The notes under the pieces: generated by a model | The model's database searches: none | Told to the model about the DNA's origin: nothing | Seen by the model: the letters and a program-made list of their open reading frames with translations, nothing else | Part shown: piece by piece, positions 25,291 to 37,799 of the stretch | How the letters are laid out: the number at the start of each line of letters is the position of its first letter | How positions within the stretch are numbered: the stretch's first letter is position 1 | Source: Adenanthera pavonina | Taxonomy: Eukaryota; Streptophyta; Magnoliopsida; Fabales; Fabaceae | Direction of reading: 5' to 3' | Length of the DNA stretch: 64,000 nucleotides | Assembly: GCA_026686845.1 (NCBI GenBank) | Contig: JAIVEN010000022.1 | Span: 21,054,001-21,118,000 of the forward strand | Made by a program: the position numbers and the translations under genes

Positions 25291-25327
25291 ACTATATATA
25301 TATATATATATACACACATATATAATC
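25291..25327 (+). promoter_or_regulatory. TA/CA microsatellite at the likely TATA position of the LOR gene
   Basis: A (TA)n tract runs into acacacatatataatc, ending about 53 bp before the start codon at 25380. It is the only TATA-like stretch near the start, so length variation here could affect promoter strength. Placement as a promoter is inferred. Confidence 0.45.
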
Positions 25328-25379
25328 TCGAAAAATAAGAATCAGAGTCTAGAGAGAGACTGTGAGGCGAGAGAGAAAA

Positions 25380-26135
25380 ATGCTGTGTAGATTCAAATCA
25401 GTGTCGAGAGCAGTGTGCCAGGAACAGGTTCAAGAGCTTGAGGATGAGAAGAAGGCGTACCCCAGAACCGAAGCAACAGTGGGGACCTCGACGTCACTTA
25501 CAGTTTGGAGAAAATCACTTCTGATCAGTTGTAAAGGATTTACGGTGATCGATTCCGATGGCAATCTGGTGTATCGGGTCGATAATTACATGGGCCGACC
25601 CGACGAAATCACTCTAATGGACGCTTCTGGAAAATCCATCCTTACCATGCGCCGCCGCTCCAAGGTCCTCTGCCCCCCAACTCTCTTTCCAATTCTGTTT
25701 TACACTTGTGTGTGTGTGTGTAAATATTGACGCTCGATATGGAACTATTGATGATTATTGCAGAAGCTGGGACTTGTAGATAGTTGGTATGTGTACGTAG
25801 GGGAAGGGGGGAATCGGCGGAAGTCATGGGAGAGGCCGATTTGCTGTGTGAGGAAGCGTGTAAATATATTAAATGGGAATCCCGACGTTCAGGCTTATGT
25901 ATACAGAGATGCATCTGAGAAAAGATATGATTTTGTAATAAAGGGTTCATACGCTCATCGGACATGTAAGGTGGTGGACGAGTCCGACAAGGTGGTGGCT
26001 GAGATTAGGAGGAAGGAAGCCAATACAAAAGACGTCTCGTTTGGGATAGAGATTTTCCAGTTGATTGTGCATCCTGGCTTCGATCCTGGCTTTGCCATGG
26101 CCCTCGTTGTACTCCTCGACCAGATGTTTTCCTAA
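25380..26135 (+). CDS. LURP-one-related (LOR/DUF567) protein, 2 exons, 218 aa
   Basis: Exons 25380-25664 and 25764-26135, with a 99-bp GT-AG phase-0 intron. I chose the ATG at 25380 (MLCRFKSVSRAV); the frame extends upstream only by non-ATG codons. The product has the LURP-one/tubby-like C-terminal fold signature: a TSLTVWRKSLLISCKGFTVID entry strand, DSDGNLVYRVDNY, DEITLMDASGKSILTMRRR, then after the intron KLGLVDSWYVYVGEGG, the central YDFVIKGSYAHRTCKVVD, and the end hairpin/helix FQLIVHPGFDPGFAMALVVLLDQM. Length fits the family (about 190-230 aa). LURP1 in Arabidopsis is needed for basal defence against oomycetes; most relatives have no assigned function. The helix-in-barrel architecture is family knowledge, not seen directly. 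Nearest neighbour is the convergent minus-strand 675-aa gene. Confidence 0.93.
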
Positions 26136-27037
26136 CTATTTCTATCCTTTTTTTCTTTTTTCTTTTTCCTGTTTCCTTTGAGATAGGCACCGTAGTTTAT
26201 TTTTGTGATAAACATCTTGTTGAACATCAATGAAATAAATATTTTTAGTCTTAAATTAATTGAGACAACTCAGCCCATAAAAATCGATATATCTTGATAA
26301 AGATCTGACTTATGTCTTGCAATAACATGAGTTCATTCCATTAATGGTTAATGTACCAATGTGAAAACTCCTCAGTGGATAATTTATAAGTTCTATATCA
26401 GCCCTTTAAGCCATGAAGGCTATTGTAGGTTGGATGAGGTCAAAAATTAGCTCACCTTAACCTTTTTCCACCAAAAAAAATTGAAAGAGTTCAGACTGTA
26501 TCACGTGTCTCAAACCCAAAAAAAAAAAAAAGGAGTGTCAGGGATATCAGTCACATGATACGATCTTCATCGTTCGAGTAATCTGATAACTAAAACCAAT
26601 ACTACAACAAATTTTATATATCTCAAATTTCAGGAGATTCTGATTCTATATTTTCATACGGTATCAAGGTTCAATTCTGCATCAATCTTCGAGCCAGCGC
26701 TAGAAGTTACCTCAAGGAGAATACTGGTAGATGTCCGGCGTCAAGTTATAATCAATTAGACCAACACACACATACACAACATCGACTTTCTATTACCTCG
26801 TAAAATGATCTACAGAAGGCAAAGAATTCTGCTTTGTTTTGTACACCCGTGTTTGATGTTACAACATTTGAATGGTGCTTTCCTCTCGAACATGATGAAG
26901 CCTTATAAAGTTACAAAGTTACAACAATCTGGGTGCCGCCATGGCATATGTACGAAGCAGCATTTGACTACTAGCAAACTAACTTTTGGTAATCACATCT
27001 GTCAGTGGCGGATGCTTCTACTGTGCTTAAAGCTCGA
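26136..27037. other. Convergent intergenic region with both 3' UTRs
   Basis: This lies between the ends of the LOR gene (plus) and the 675-aa gene (minus), so both 3' UTRs fall here. An AATAAA-like signal (gaaataaat) is at about 26231-26240 for the LOR transcript. An A-run sits at 26518-26532. No coding region recognised. Confidence 0.5.
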
Positions 27038-30000
27038 TCAACCTGACTTATCTCTTCCCCTTTTCCAATCCATTAACACTACTTTTCTTACCTTCTGTTG
27101 ACCGTCAAAGGTTTTATCCAAAACCCTAGCAGCAGGAGGTGGCATCATATTGTGTTGCTTTATGATGCTGGCATTCGAATGTTTTTCCGCAATCGGTTCC
27201 CTAATTGATTTATTGTGTAATGATCTGCTTGATTTCGAAGTTGGCCATGCACATGGTCCTTTCTTAACTGTATTGGAAGGACCACCATCCTTACTCTTGA
27301 TTATGGAAAGCCTTGGCTTCTTTGAGGGCATTATCTGCTCCACACTTCTGGTCAACTGATCAGATCCAATCACCGAAATTGGTTTCGAAATCATTTCCTC
27401 AGATTTCTCATTTGATCTCCAGTTGCGAGCTTTTGTGGCCTTGTTTGATGTCTTCTTTTGCCACACTGCAGTACCCTCTGGGATCTGCCTTGGCAAGCGG
27501 GTTGCCATTTCATATAGAGTTTGTGCAGCGGCTAATACTCGTGGACAATTTCCATCTGTCACACAAAAAAAGTTAAACAAGGGGAGAAAGAAAAGAGGGG
27601 GTGTTCTTCAGTTGCAAATTCGGTAAATTATTTTTGATTTTCTAGGAAAATCAATTACATTGTTTCCAATGGCTAACGTCAACTTTGGACAAAAATATTT
27701 CACATCTTATAAGGAATGAACGTAAATGGTGATTCCAATAAATAATTCCTGAGGGCTAAAATTGTCCAATCAAGAGAAAGAAGAGAACACACAGAAGAAA
27801 ACTGGTGTACATAAACAGCCAAACAAGTATATACATCCGCAAAAGATAAGTCATGTTTAATAAGAACATACCATATTTTTTACTATCCACCTGGCCTTCA
27901 AAATCTACGTTTTCAGGGGAAAAACTCGATCAAATGCCACTTTAATATATACAGAAAAAGGAGGGGCCAGATGGCAGAAAAAAATTAAATAAATGGTTAA
28001 ATAAATCAAAGTATGATAGACAAAAAGGTACCTGCAGTAACCTGAGATCCTTTTGAACATGTCACAGAAGATGAAGAATCCCAATGACAGAAAGGAAGAC
28101 TGGTGCACCAAGATGGAAAACCTTTATTGTCTGAACTACCAACTGCAGGAACTAGGCTCTGATCATAGCTGAATGAATCAAGGTTCGTGAAGCTCCCACG
28201 ATCCATTCCCATAAAGCTAGCAACAAATCCTATCTTTGACCATTTACCTTGGCATGTGATTCTACTTGATACCTTTACTGCATCGGAGTTAGTTCTACAA
28301 TGACCACTGAAGTTATGAGACCATGGAAAGGCTGTCAAGCTAGGTCTACGATTGACCTGCTTGACTACACGAAGATCACTATTACTTTTTGAAGCAACAA
28401 CAGGCTTGGATGCATCGAGGAGCAAAGAATCCAAATCCAGGGATGTGGGCAGTGCAATGCGTTCCAAAACATCCTTAGGTTGATATAATGGAAAATCAAG
28501 TGGACTAGCTGGAGTTTCAGTTTCACTACAAGGTTCCTGTATGCCATTAACAAATATAAATTCACGTTACCACTGCAGACAATATTACAATCATGGAGAT
28601 AGATTAGTATAGACACAACACTAAAAGACCATGCACAAGCAAATTGTTTCTTTATTACTGTCAATAGATTGACGAAATCAAATGCAGAAAGTATGTCACA
28701 GTTAAGAGGTGGCCCAATAAAATACAATTGTACTCTATTAGTCAATGACTGAGCACAAATTGCTCCATACACTTACCTTGTGACACAAAGACATATCTGC
28801 TGCGCAAGACTGCCCTTTATCCCCACTATCACCACTTTCTACTACACAAACAGAGCTTGATTCAGCAGACATTTTCCTGTTGGAGAAGCTGTCAATCTCA
28901 GCCATATTTTGGGGCTGAACTGACTTTGGGAAATGAAGGATGGAGCAAGCCTTTCTAACAGAGCTCAAAAAATTTTCACTAATAATATTTGATGTTTTCT
29001 TCACTTTATCTTTGCTCAAACTGGGGCAGTCAGAAGTGCCTTTAAGGAGCTCACCTAATTTTGGCTCTTCCGTCAGCTTTGTAACATCATGAATATCATG
29101 TTTCAGACCATATAACCCTGGCAATAGTAACCAAAATATTTATTTTAAATGTACATAAGCTCATCTGAATAATGGCAATTATAAAGCATAGCCACAACAA
29201 AAACAGAGCATTCTGGCATATGAATAAATCTTATCAATAAGAAGCCAAAATCTTGTTATGCTATTCACAAAACTTTAGCTAGCCCAAAAATGAGAATTGC
29301 AATTGCAATTTTGTTTTAAATTGCAATTTAAAACACAATGTAAATGATGATACTCTAAACATCTAGAAGGGCAAAGAACTGAATATGAATAAATCCCTCT
29401 TCTGTTATCCAAATACAACAAAGATAGTCATTTGAAGAATGACATTTGAATAGGCAGAAACACCTTGAGGCATTGATGTATCATAACCAAGAGAACCAGT
29501 AACATAATGTCAATCATATGAGATTTCATTGCTTTCAAGCTGGCCAGAGCTAAGCTTAGCATTGTGTACGTAATATTCAATTATTTTGTTCAAAGAATAT
29601 ATTGTGCATTCACATAACACAATAGTCAATTAACTATAGATGATTTTCCAATTTATTAAATAGATGAGAAAATTGTCAGATAACATGTCACAAACACCTA
29701 AATCAGATTCCAAATAGGTTGAAAGAGTGATGCTATGAAATTATTTACTAAGTCAGGGAAATAATCAAATGAGAATATAGCCATGAAGGAAGGGAAGACA
29801 CAGAATACTTATGATCATTTGTAGAACAATACAATATGCCCAAAAATATACCAAAAAAGTTGCTCCCTCCACTGGCAGAATTGAAGACTGCTGCACCCAA
29901 CTTCATAGATGATGAGTCAAATTTAGCCTTAGAAGGAACTTTAAAGTTCTTCTTATCCCCACGCTTGCTAGCATTGCTCTTTTGCTTTGATACTTGACTT

Positions 30001-32163
30001 TTTTCTACACCAAGATAAAGAAAGGTTATAAGAACAAAGATGTAGAATAATTAATAGATTAGATTGAAACGTCATTTGAGTAAAAAACACAGCCAAAAGA
30101 GTTATACCGGAAGAACCACACTTAATATGGTTTGATCCAAGCTTATCAGAAGTTTCCTTTGAATTCTCAATTCCTTTCAGGCCCGTAGAATCTTCCGATA
30201 TCCGTGGTCTCTTCGAACATGAAGTAACACTCCTGTGAACCTTTCCTGCTTTTTGTTGCAATGGAGCACCTTCAAGTTTTGAAGAAATTACTGGGCAGTT
30301 TTTTCCTTTGGCATGCATATTATTGGACACCTCTTCACACTGAAGATTGGGCAGAATACTAGAATTCTTAATGAGCTCGGTCTCTGGAAATCCATCTCGA
30401 GAGTGAAACTCAGTATTACTTTTCATATTTGCATCATCTGGTACAAAAAATTTTCCTTGATAAGGCCATATAAAGGAGTATCCCAAAACTAGGAAAGCAT
30501 TCATAACCAAGCAATGATATATGGACAAGCAAAAGAAATAAGTACATCAAAAGTTTAGGGGTGACATTGATAATATACTCTGCCTACAAAGGAGACTGTT
30601 TGGCAAATGTAGCATGCACAAAAGAGATACTCAGTTTGATCTTAGCTCATTCATTTATTTCATAAAATAAGTTTTACAAAGAGAAAAGAGTACAGAAAGT
30701 TGGAGGAATAGAAATCCTCAAACAAAAAGTTCATTTCACATGAATTGAACTGTTCAATGATTTTTTGCTTGATCTATGAACTATAATTTATCATTATTTC
30801 AGCTGTAATTATATGTGAAAACTAACAGAAATTTTTAATATCAGTAACATCTCCATATAGATAACCAAGTCTATCTCCACTTCAACCAGCAGTACTGGTA
30901 ATGCTTGGTTAGGGGATTAAAGGTGTTAGTATAATGATAAGTGTTAGTAAATGGGCCTAGGTCCTGCCAATATGGCCGAGGTAGATACACTGTGCTGCGC
31001 TTAGTAGTTTTGCCTAGTTAATATCAATCAATGACTTGTATTAAAGATAACCACCGCACTTGGATGAATTCAATGAAATCAGATTCAGTTCTCCATGGTT
31101 CTGAGTCATTAATAAAAGGCAGCAACCACATTCTAGATCTAAAAGGAAGCACTGGCTAACGGTTGTTAATTCAGTGCATTATATCTCCTAGTGCTGAACC
31201 CACTAAAGAACATTATTCATGGGTGAGTAATACATAGGAGAGCCTAGGTTGAATCCCACCAAACAACTTGGGGGCAACTCAAACACAATCCTCGAGGAAA
31301 GAGAACCAGTGTATCTATCACTAGGCCAGAACACTTGGCAGGGGTTTCCTAAACACTTCATTTACTCACAGATAGTCACACCTAAAAAGGGCTGTTTGCA
31401 TGTTCAACACGTATCGAATATTCATATTAGAGACAACATGAAACTAAATGACCTGTAGATACTTCAAATTTTTGTCGTGTTCGATGTCAACATCCATGCT
31501 TCCTAGGGCCAAATAATTCATAAAACAAAGAAAATATTCCTTTATTGAACATGAAGCATATGTTTTGGTTATGCATCGAAAATTGCCAAGGAAAAAACAA
31601 AACTAATTTTATAACCGTAGCTTGAGTACATGTCAGGAGGTTCGTTTTCAGTGCTCACAAGAAAATTATGAACATTCTAAAAATGCTGTCAGGACACAGT
31701 GCAATAACGAGGAAATTTTATAGTTGACCTTTGTTCTCAGAGCAATTGCGAGATCCCAGCATCTAAAGTTTTCATAATCTCAAAGCAATCCCACATAGCA
31801 CATCAAATCAAAAATAGAAAAGGTCAAAATGCCCAAACCATAATGCTAGAAAAGCATATTACCCAACCCGATTAAATAGCAATTTTTATTACTTTTAATT
31901 AAAAAATTAAGGGTAAAAAAAGAACTTCCAAGAATAGCACACATATACGGGAGCTCTGAAGAAAACAACGACAACCACGCACCATTTTCGACGATGCCGG
32001 GGTCGCAACAGTCAATCGAATGGTTGACTACGATTGAAACGTGATCAGATCCCCGAACTTCCACCTCCTTGACTGTAACCCCAGCTATAACGAAACCCTC
32101 GGGTGCAATCAGCTTCGGAGCTGGCGCGACGTCTACAGGGAAAGGCAATTCCACAGTATCCAT
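27038..32163 (-). CDS. Unrecognised plant protein, 6 exons, 675 aa, probably nuclear
   Basis: Minus-strand exons in order: 32163-31983, 30437-30108, 30004-29852, 29117-28777, 28536-28032, 27555-27038; all introns GT-AG, phases join, giving 675 residues. I chose the ATG at 32163 (MDTVELPFPVDVAPAPKL). I do not recognise a domain. Visible: an acidic/hydrophobic N-terminus; a Ser/Lys-rich middle with basic clusters (CSKRPRIS, SKQKSNASKRGDKK); a segment ISENFLSSVRKACSILHFPK; an LDFPLYQPKDVLERIALP block; a conserved-looking DGNCPRVLAAAQTLYEMA helix in the last exon; and a basic tail (KKPRLSIIKSK, VVLMDWKRGRDKSG). The basic clusters look like nuclear localisation signals. No membrane segment or signal peptide. 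Splicing coherence over six exons argues for a real gene; function unknown. Confidence 0.85.
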
Positions 32164-32452
32164 CGCAGTGAGCACAAGCCCTCACTAAATTGCACAAGTG
32201 GGAGATCAAAAGGCCGCAACTAACATCTTCGAAATATCAAAATCTCAGACAATAAATAATCACAAATCAGCAAAAGGGGTTCATCCTAACAGGCACGCGA
32301 ACAAATTTCCAGAGAAAACGAGCGAGAAGCAGCGGGTTTACGGAGGAAGAGAAGGGGAAAGTGTTGAAATGGTGTGGTTGGTAGGGAAGAGCATGTTGCG
32401 GCTATAGGAGGCTAAACGAGGGTTTCTAGGGCAAAAATTGGGAGCAAAGAGA

Positions 32453-32668
32453 GATATATATAGTTTTCGGGAAATGGCTAGATGTGTTTGGAATTTGGAC
32501 GTGGCCGGTCGGCGAGGAATATTCCGGCGAGGGTATTATGTCTTCTCAGATACGGTGACGTGGCATTATCCACTATGATATGAAAGCGCAAAAGCAAGTT
32601 CGGCGACTAGATTTAAATTAAATGACGTTTGGGTTACTGTGATTAAGCCAAACTAAATTGGCCACGTG
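32453..32668 (-). promoter_or_regulatory. Promoter elements of the 675-aa gene: TATA box and two ACGT boxes
   Basis: On the minus strand CTATATATATC (32463-32453) forms a TATA box about 290 bp upstream of the ATG, which would put transcription start near 32420. Further upstream are GCCACGTC (32564-32557) and a perfect G-box CACGTG (32668-32663). Such ACGT-core sites bind bZIP/bHLH factors and are often linked to ABA or light responses. The link is inference. Confidence 0.5.
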
Positions 32669-33600
32669 TTCTGCAAAATCCTATGGGCTTTACATATACC
32701 ACTTTGAACCTACTGTACAGGTATCAACGCTACCGTTGAGATTACAATTCTACCCCTGGCCGATGATCGTAATTTAGATTTTCTATGAGGTTGTGAGTTC
32801 TGTGAAACAATTTAAAATTAGAAAAAAGAGTTATCTAATGAGAGAGGATCTAATCTATAAGATTCAGTAATTCACTTTTTTTTTTCTAATTTTCACATAA
32901 CTTTCATTTTCATTTCGTTCATTTTAAATATGTTTTCTAAATTTAATTTTAATTTAAGAATATCCAAATTCATGCTTGATGCTCAATCTGACAATCCATG
33001 AAAAAAAATTACACATATTCTAAAAGCATGATTCAGTGAACATCAATCTTGGCTCATGTAATGGAATAGAATGAAAATGATAAAGGAATGTAAAGAAGTG
33101 AACTTTTTAAATCTAAGATATCGTATGTATTTGTGGATAAAAATCAATTATAAACCATATAGTTATTGTTAAGTAATAATTATAAGGATATAATAAATAT
33201 TTTATATGCCGATTGTCATGCAATGCAATGAAAATGGATTTCTTTGTTTTAATGCACACGAAACAGGGCCTAGCATAAGAATCTTGTCTAGCACAGAATT
33301 AAAAAGAAAAAAAGTGGAAGAACCGTGGGACTTATCCATGTGGATTTCACCATGTGTCTTTTTTCCTTCCCTATTTTTTCTTCCCAGTAAGACAGAATCC
33401 GGACCTTTATTGGCCTAACACTTAAGTAAAACTGCTCATTATTTTATTTTTTCTTTTGTAAAAAAAAATAAAGGAATGGTGCAGATTCAACATTTTCGTA
33501 GCTCCAATTCTGATCATGGTGACACAGCGAATTTGACTTGAATTCAAGCCGTTACTTTTCCATTTTAACTAATTAAATTATAGGTCCCATACTTTACAAT
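32669..33600. other. Intergenic region without a supported gene
   Basis: AT-rich sequence. Short frames such as 33206-33418 have no recognisable domain. It ends at the tail of LINE fragment 1. Confidence 0.5.
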
Positions 33601-33604
33601 TGTT

Positions 33605-35565
33605 TCTTTTTTTACCATAAACTTCCAATATCATTAAATAAACAAAGGTATAGGTATCAAAAGTAACAACAAAAGGCATCAAGCAGCAAACAAAAACCTA
33701 GCCTACACCAAGGCGTTCAGCCACAGCCATGCAAGAAGCAATCCTACAAGAAACTTGCCCATCTAACAAGAATAGCTATAAGAGAGGGAGATGGCTAAAC
33801 CACCCACCCTAAAGGGCTCTCCCCTTTAATAGAAGCACCTACCAAATAATCTACAACTTTATTTCCTGACGTGGAGTCCAGGAATAGGAGACATTGTCAA
33901 AGGATGCTAAATCTTCAAGTACCCCCTTAGCAAAAGATTGCCACCTCCAATCACAAGAGCTGACGTCCTTACTTTGCATTATCTTCACCCAAGACTCACA
34001 ATCAGATTCCAGCTGCACAAATGGATAATCAAATTCCTTCAAGAGAGCTACAACTTTTGTCAATGCTAATCCTTCAACAATAAACACAGAATAAGCCTCT
34101 ACATGTATAGTGAAACCCCAAAGAAAAAAACCAGCATTATTTCTACAGACAATCCCAATAATTGATTGATTAAAAATGGGATTAAAAAACCCATCATAAT
34201 TAATTTTGACCCATCCTGGTTACAGTTTGACCTACTTAGCTAGAGTAGCCACATTAGGGACAATTGAGCAAGAGCTAGTTTTTAACTTACTGACATTCCA
34301 AAACTCATCCACTCTACAATTAACAATTTGAGCCACCTTAATAGGGTTAGGATCTTTGTGATTAAAAATAGCATCATTCCGCTCAAGCCATATAAGCCAA
34401 CATAACCAAACCAAATAAGAAGCAGCCCAATTATCAAGCCTATCATCTTCAGCCAAGTATTGAGTACACCATTGTCCAAAATTAAAACATGATCATTTTT
34501 AATTTTAATGGTAGGACGACAGCCGAACCACACTGGTTGAACCCAATTGCAGAAAAAAGAAATACATGCTCTAAAGTTTGTAGTTCTTTACCACATATAG
34601 GGCAGTACTCTGAAACATTACACTTTTATTTAATTCAACATTTGTAGCTACAGAGTTTGTTAAACATCTCCAAATGTAGTGTTTTATTCAAGGGGTCACA
34701 TTCAACTTCCAAACTCTCTTCCAAACAGAAAAGGGGATGACAAAAGAAGAGCCAACATCAAGGAAAATAGCTTCCCCTTTTCCATTCAAATTAAAGGCCT
34801 TAACATATCCCTCTTTAACATTATAAACTCCTTGTTTGCTTTTTGCCCAAATAAGCTTATCCATGCCCCCACGGTTATTTAAAGGAATTGCAGAAATGAA
34901 ATTAAGAACATGTAATGGTACCTTATCAAGCAAGGGGTCAAGACACCAACATCCATGATTCATAAGAGTAGCCACCCTATTCCAACAGTGTCCTCACTGC
35001 TAGTGGTGTCAATTATGTAAGAAGCCAAGCTATAATCCTTTGCACCTGGGATCCATTTATCATGCCAGATCTTGATAGAGGTACCATCACCAACTTGCCA
35101 ACACAGATCATGAGCAATTAAATCCCTGCCAATCAAGAGGCTAGACCAGGCCCATGATGGCTTATGTCCTTTTGTAGCCTCTAGAAAACTCTTACCAGGA
35201 AAATAAAGTCCTTTAAGACGTTTCACCCATAGAGCATCCAGATTGCATATTAGTCTCCAAGTTATTTTTTCCAATAAAGCATCATTCATAGACTCAGTCC
35301 CGAAAGCCCAATCCCCCTTTATCTTTTGGCAGCTTGAGTTTCTTCCAAACTCTCCAATGTATCTTCTTCTCAGCACCACCCCACCAGAATCTGGAAATCA
35401 TAGCATCTAGATCTTTACAAGTGCTTCTAGGGAACTTAAAGCAAGCCATTGGGTATTGGGGAATATCATTAACCACTGATTTGATCATGACTTCATGTCC
35501 TGCAAAAGAGAGCAACTGATGCTTCCATCCATAGGATTGTTCAATGCCTATAGCAATTGCAGCTT
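33605..35565 (-). mobile_element. LINE fragment 1 (L1-type): RT thumb, zf-RVT and RNase H, 5'-truncated
   Basis: On the minus strand from about 35565 the translation starts inside the LINE ORF2 with LSFAGHEVMIKSVVNDIPQY and FWWGGAEKKIHWRVW (35515-35294). It continues through WRLICNLDALWVKRLKGLYF and the CWQVGDGTSIKIWHDKW motif (35379-34960), the zf-RVT-like region, and an RNase H-like domain with VQLESDCESWV (34087-33851). Several frameshifts and stops break it. The left end, about 33605-33614, is a short T-run that would be the poly(A) tail. The 5' truncation is typical of LINEs. Confidence 0.85.
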
Positions 35566-36039
35566 TTTATAAATTTTATAAATATATAGAATATTTTTAA
35601 TTTGATATACAGTGCACCCATATGATGCATGAAAATATTCTAATAGAACTTAATTAAATTTTTTAATATTGACGATACAAATGAATATTATCATCATAGA
35701 TAATAAAATTTTTTTTTCATAATTTAATGAGGTTATTCGAATGAATGAAAAGATGTCAAAATTCTTGTGAATGGAATCAAATAATAGGAAGGAATTGAAG
35801 CTGTCTATCTCTCAACATACACTCTCAACAAATATTAAGAAAGATAGTTAAAAGTAGTTGGAAGTCTTGATTTTTATAAAAAAAAAAAAATACTATGATT
35901 TCAGAACTACTATTTATTCACTTTTCTTTTAAAATTAATTATGGTAGTATTATAAATGCTAGTCAAATAAATTTATTAATGGTGTTTTCAGAAAAAAAAT
36001 GTCATAAATGCTCTAATAAACCCTATAGAATATATTATA

Positions 36040-36310
36040 TTATGGGACAAAAATGTTTATAAAATGTTTTATAATATAAGATGGATGAGTACTATTTAAT
36101 GTAATTGTAAATTTAAAAATTTGTGAGCTACTTTCTCTATTTTTTTTCATTTGTAATTTCATGTTTTAGTATAAAAATTAAAAAATACAATTAATATGTC
36201 ATAATCTTTGTAACTTTCCTAATATGCCCTTAAATAAATGAATAAATAGAAAAGATGAAGATCAATTAATGTTATCTTTGATTTTTAAAATGACAAATAA
36301 CGGTATAACT
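36040..36310 (-). mobile_element. MITE relative of the Stowaway-like element at 54662
   Basis: The reverse complement of about 36190-36300 reads tcaaagataacattaa...ttctatttattcattta...gggcatatta, matching 54785-54850 (tcaaagataacattaa, ttctatttattcattta, gagcatatta). The left end near 36080 (ataagatggatgagta) resembles a degenerate element end. Borders are approximate. Confidence 0.55.
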
Positions 36311-36574
36311 AAAAAATAGTAATTAATGTTATCTTGAAACTTTAAAATTACTTGATAAATTGAAATAATTTTTTTCCAAAAAGTGAAAGTTAAATAAAAT
36401 CAAAAGAAGTTTAATAATTTCACATTTTAATTTATAATAATAAGTAAATTCAAAATTAATTAATGCAATAAATTTAATCAATATGGTATTAATTAGTATA
36501 AATCAATCAAGTTTTCCAATTACTAAGTGGTTGAAAGTTTGATTTAAAGTCTTTATATACCTAGTTGGCTATAA

Positions 36575-36795
36575 AGTACCGATATTTCAAAAAAGTAAAT
36601 ATATTCATATTCGATACACAACATAATAGGATAGATGTTTTACACTTATATATATATATATGTATCCATTAATTATTGCTTTGCATTCATCCATATTACT
36701 TGAAATTTTGATATTAAAATATGAATATTTTGAATATTTAAAGTGAGACAGGAAAAAAAAGTCTCTTGAATATTTGTAAAAATATAATCTTTTTG
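36575..36795. repeat. Dispersed repeat, copy B (partner at 19318)
   Basis: Shares with 19318-19540 the blocks tttgcattcat and gacaggaaaaaaaagtct...gaat-tttgtaaaaat in the same order and strand. No coding capacity. Confidence 0.6.
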
Positions 36796-37799
36796 TATTA
36801 AGAAGAAAAAACAAAAATTTTATTTATAAATTGTTATAATCATTTTTTATGCATATGATTTGCCTTAACATTTATACTATAATTCTTGAAATATTTAATA
36901 CTTATTTTTTTAATAATTTTATTTATTAATTTTATATATAAATAATTATATTTATGTATATATCTCTTATACCTATATCCTATAATTTTAAAAATTATTG
37001 TATCCAATATGCTTATTTGTTTCCTTTGTTGCTCAACTAGTTGAGAAGGCCTTATCCTTGCCGTCCACATACACCTTGCCATTGAATGGTACCTGGTCAT
37101 GAAAAAAAAATTATTAAAGTTTTTCAAGAAGCTTTAACTAATCATAATCATAACAGTTTAGTAGTGCACAGTTTCATTATGCGTAAACTCATATTAGAAA
37201 AGACCATTACATTTTTTACGATAAGATAGAAGTTATACCCTGAAAACCTTAGAAACAATGTCATCTTTTGGTGTCCTACCAAGGATAAACTTCCTACAAA
37301 TTTGGTTGCAGTTAAATTAAAATAATCATAACACTCTAACACAAGATATTTCACTCAGAGAATAAAACATAATTGTAACAAAAAAAAACACATAATTATT
37401 TTGTTCCTTTTTCAGTTGCTTTGATGTGAAAGTCATTTAACCATCTTTTTCGCTAAATTTTTAACAACTTTAATAAAGTTACAATCTCACGAAACAATCA
37501 TCATCCTTACTTTCCAATTAAGATTAAAATATTATAAGATATAATCATCAATTATTTTAAAAAATAAAATTTCACATCAACATGAAGACCATCAACCAAA
37601 AAGAAAAATTAATAAGATAATATAAGATGACGTAAAAAAATTAAACTCTTTATTAATTAAGGAATCAATCTTTTCTTTTTTCTTGAATAGACTACCCCTT
37701 TTATCATCTACATATTACTCAGTGAGTAATCTTTCTTCTTCATTCTCAAATCCTTATGCTCAAGATGGTCATAGTAGCCCACTCAAATTATATCCATAT

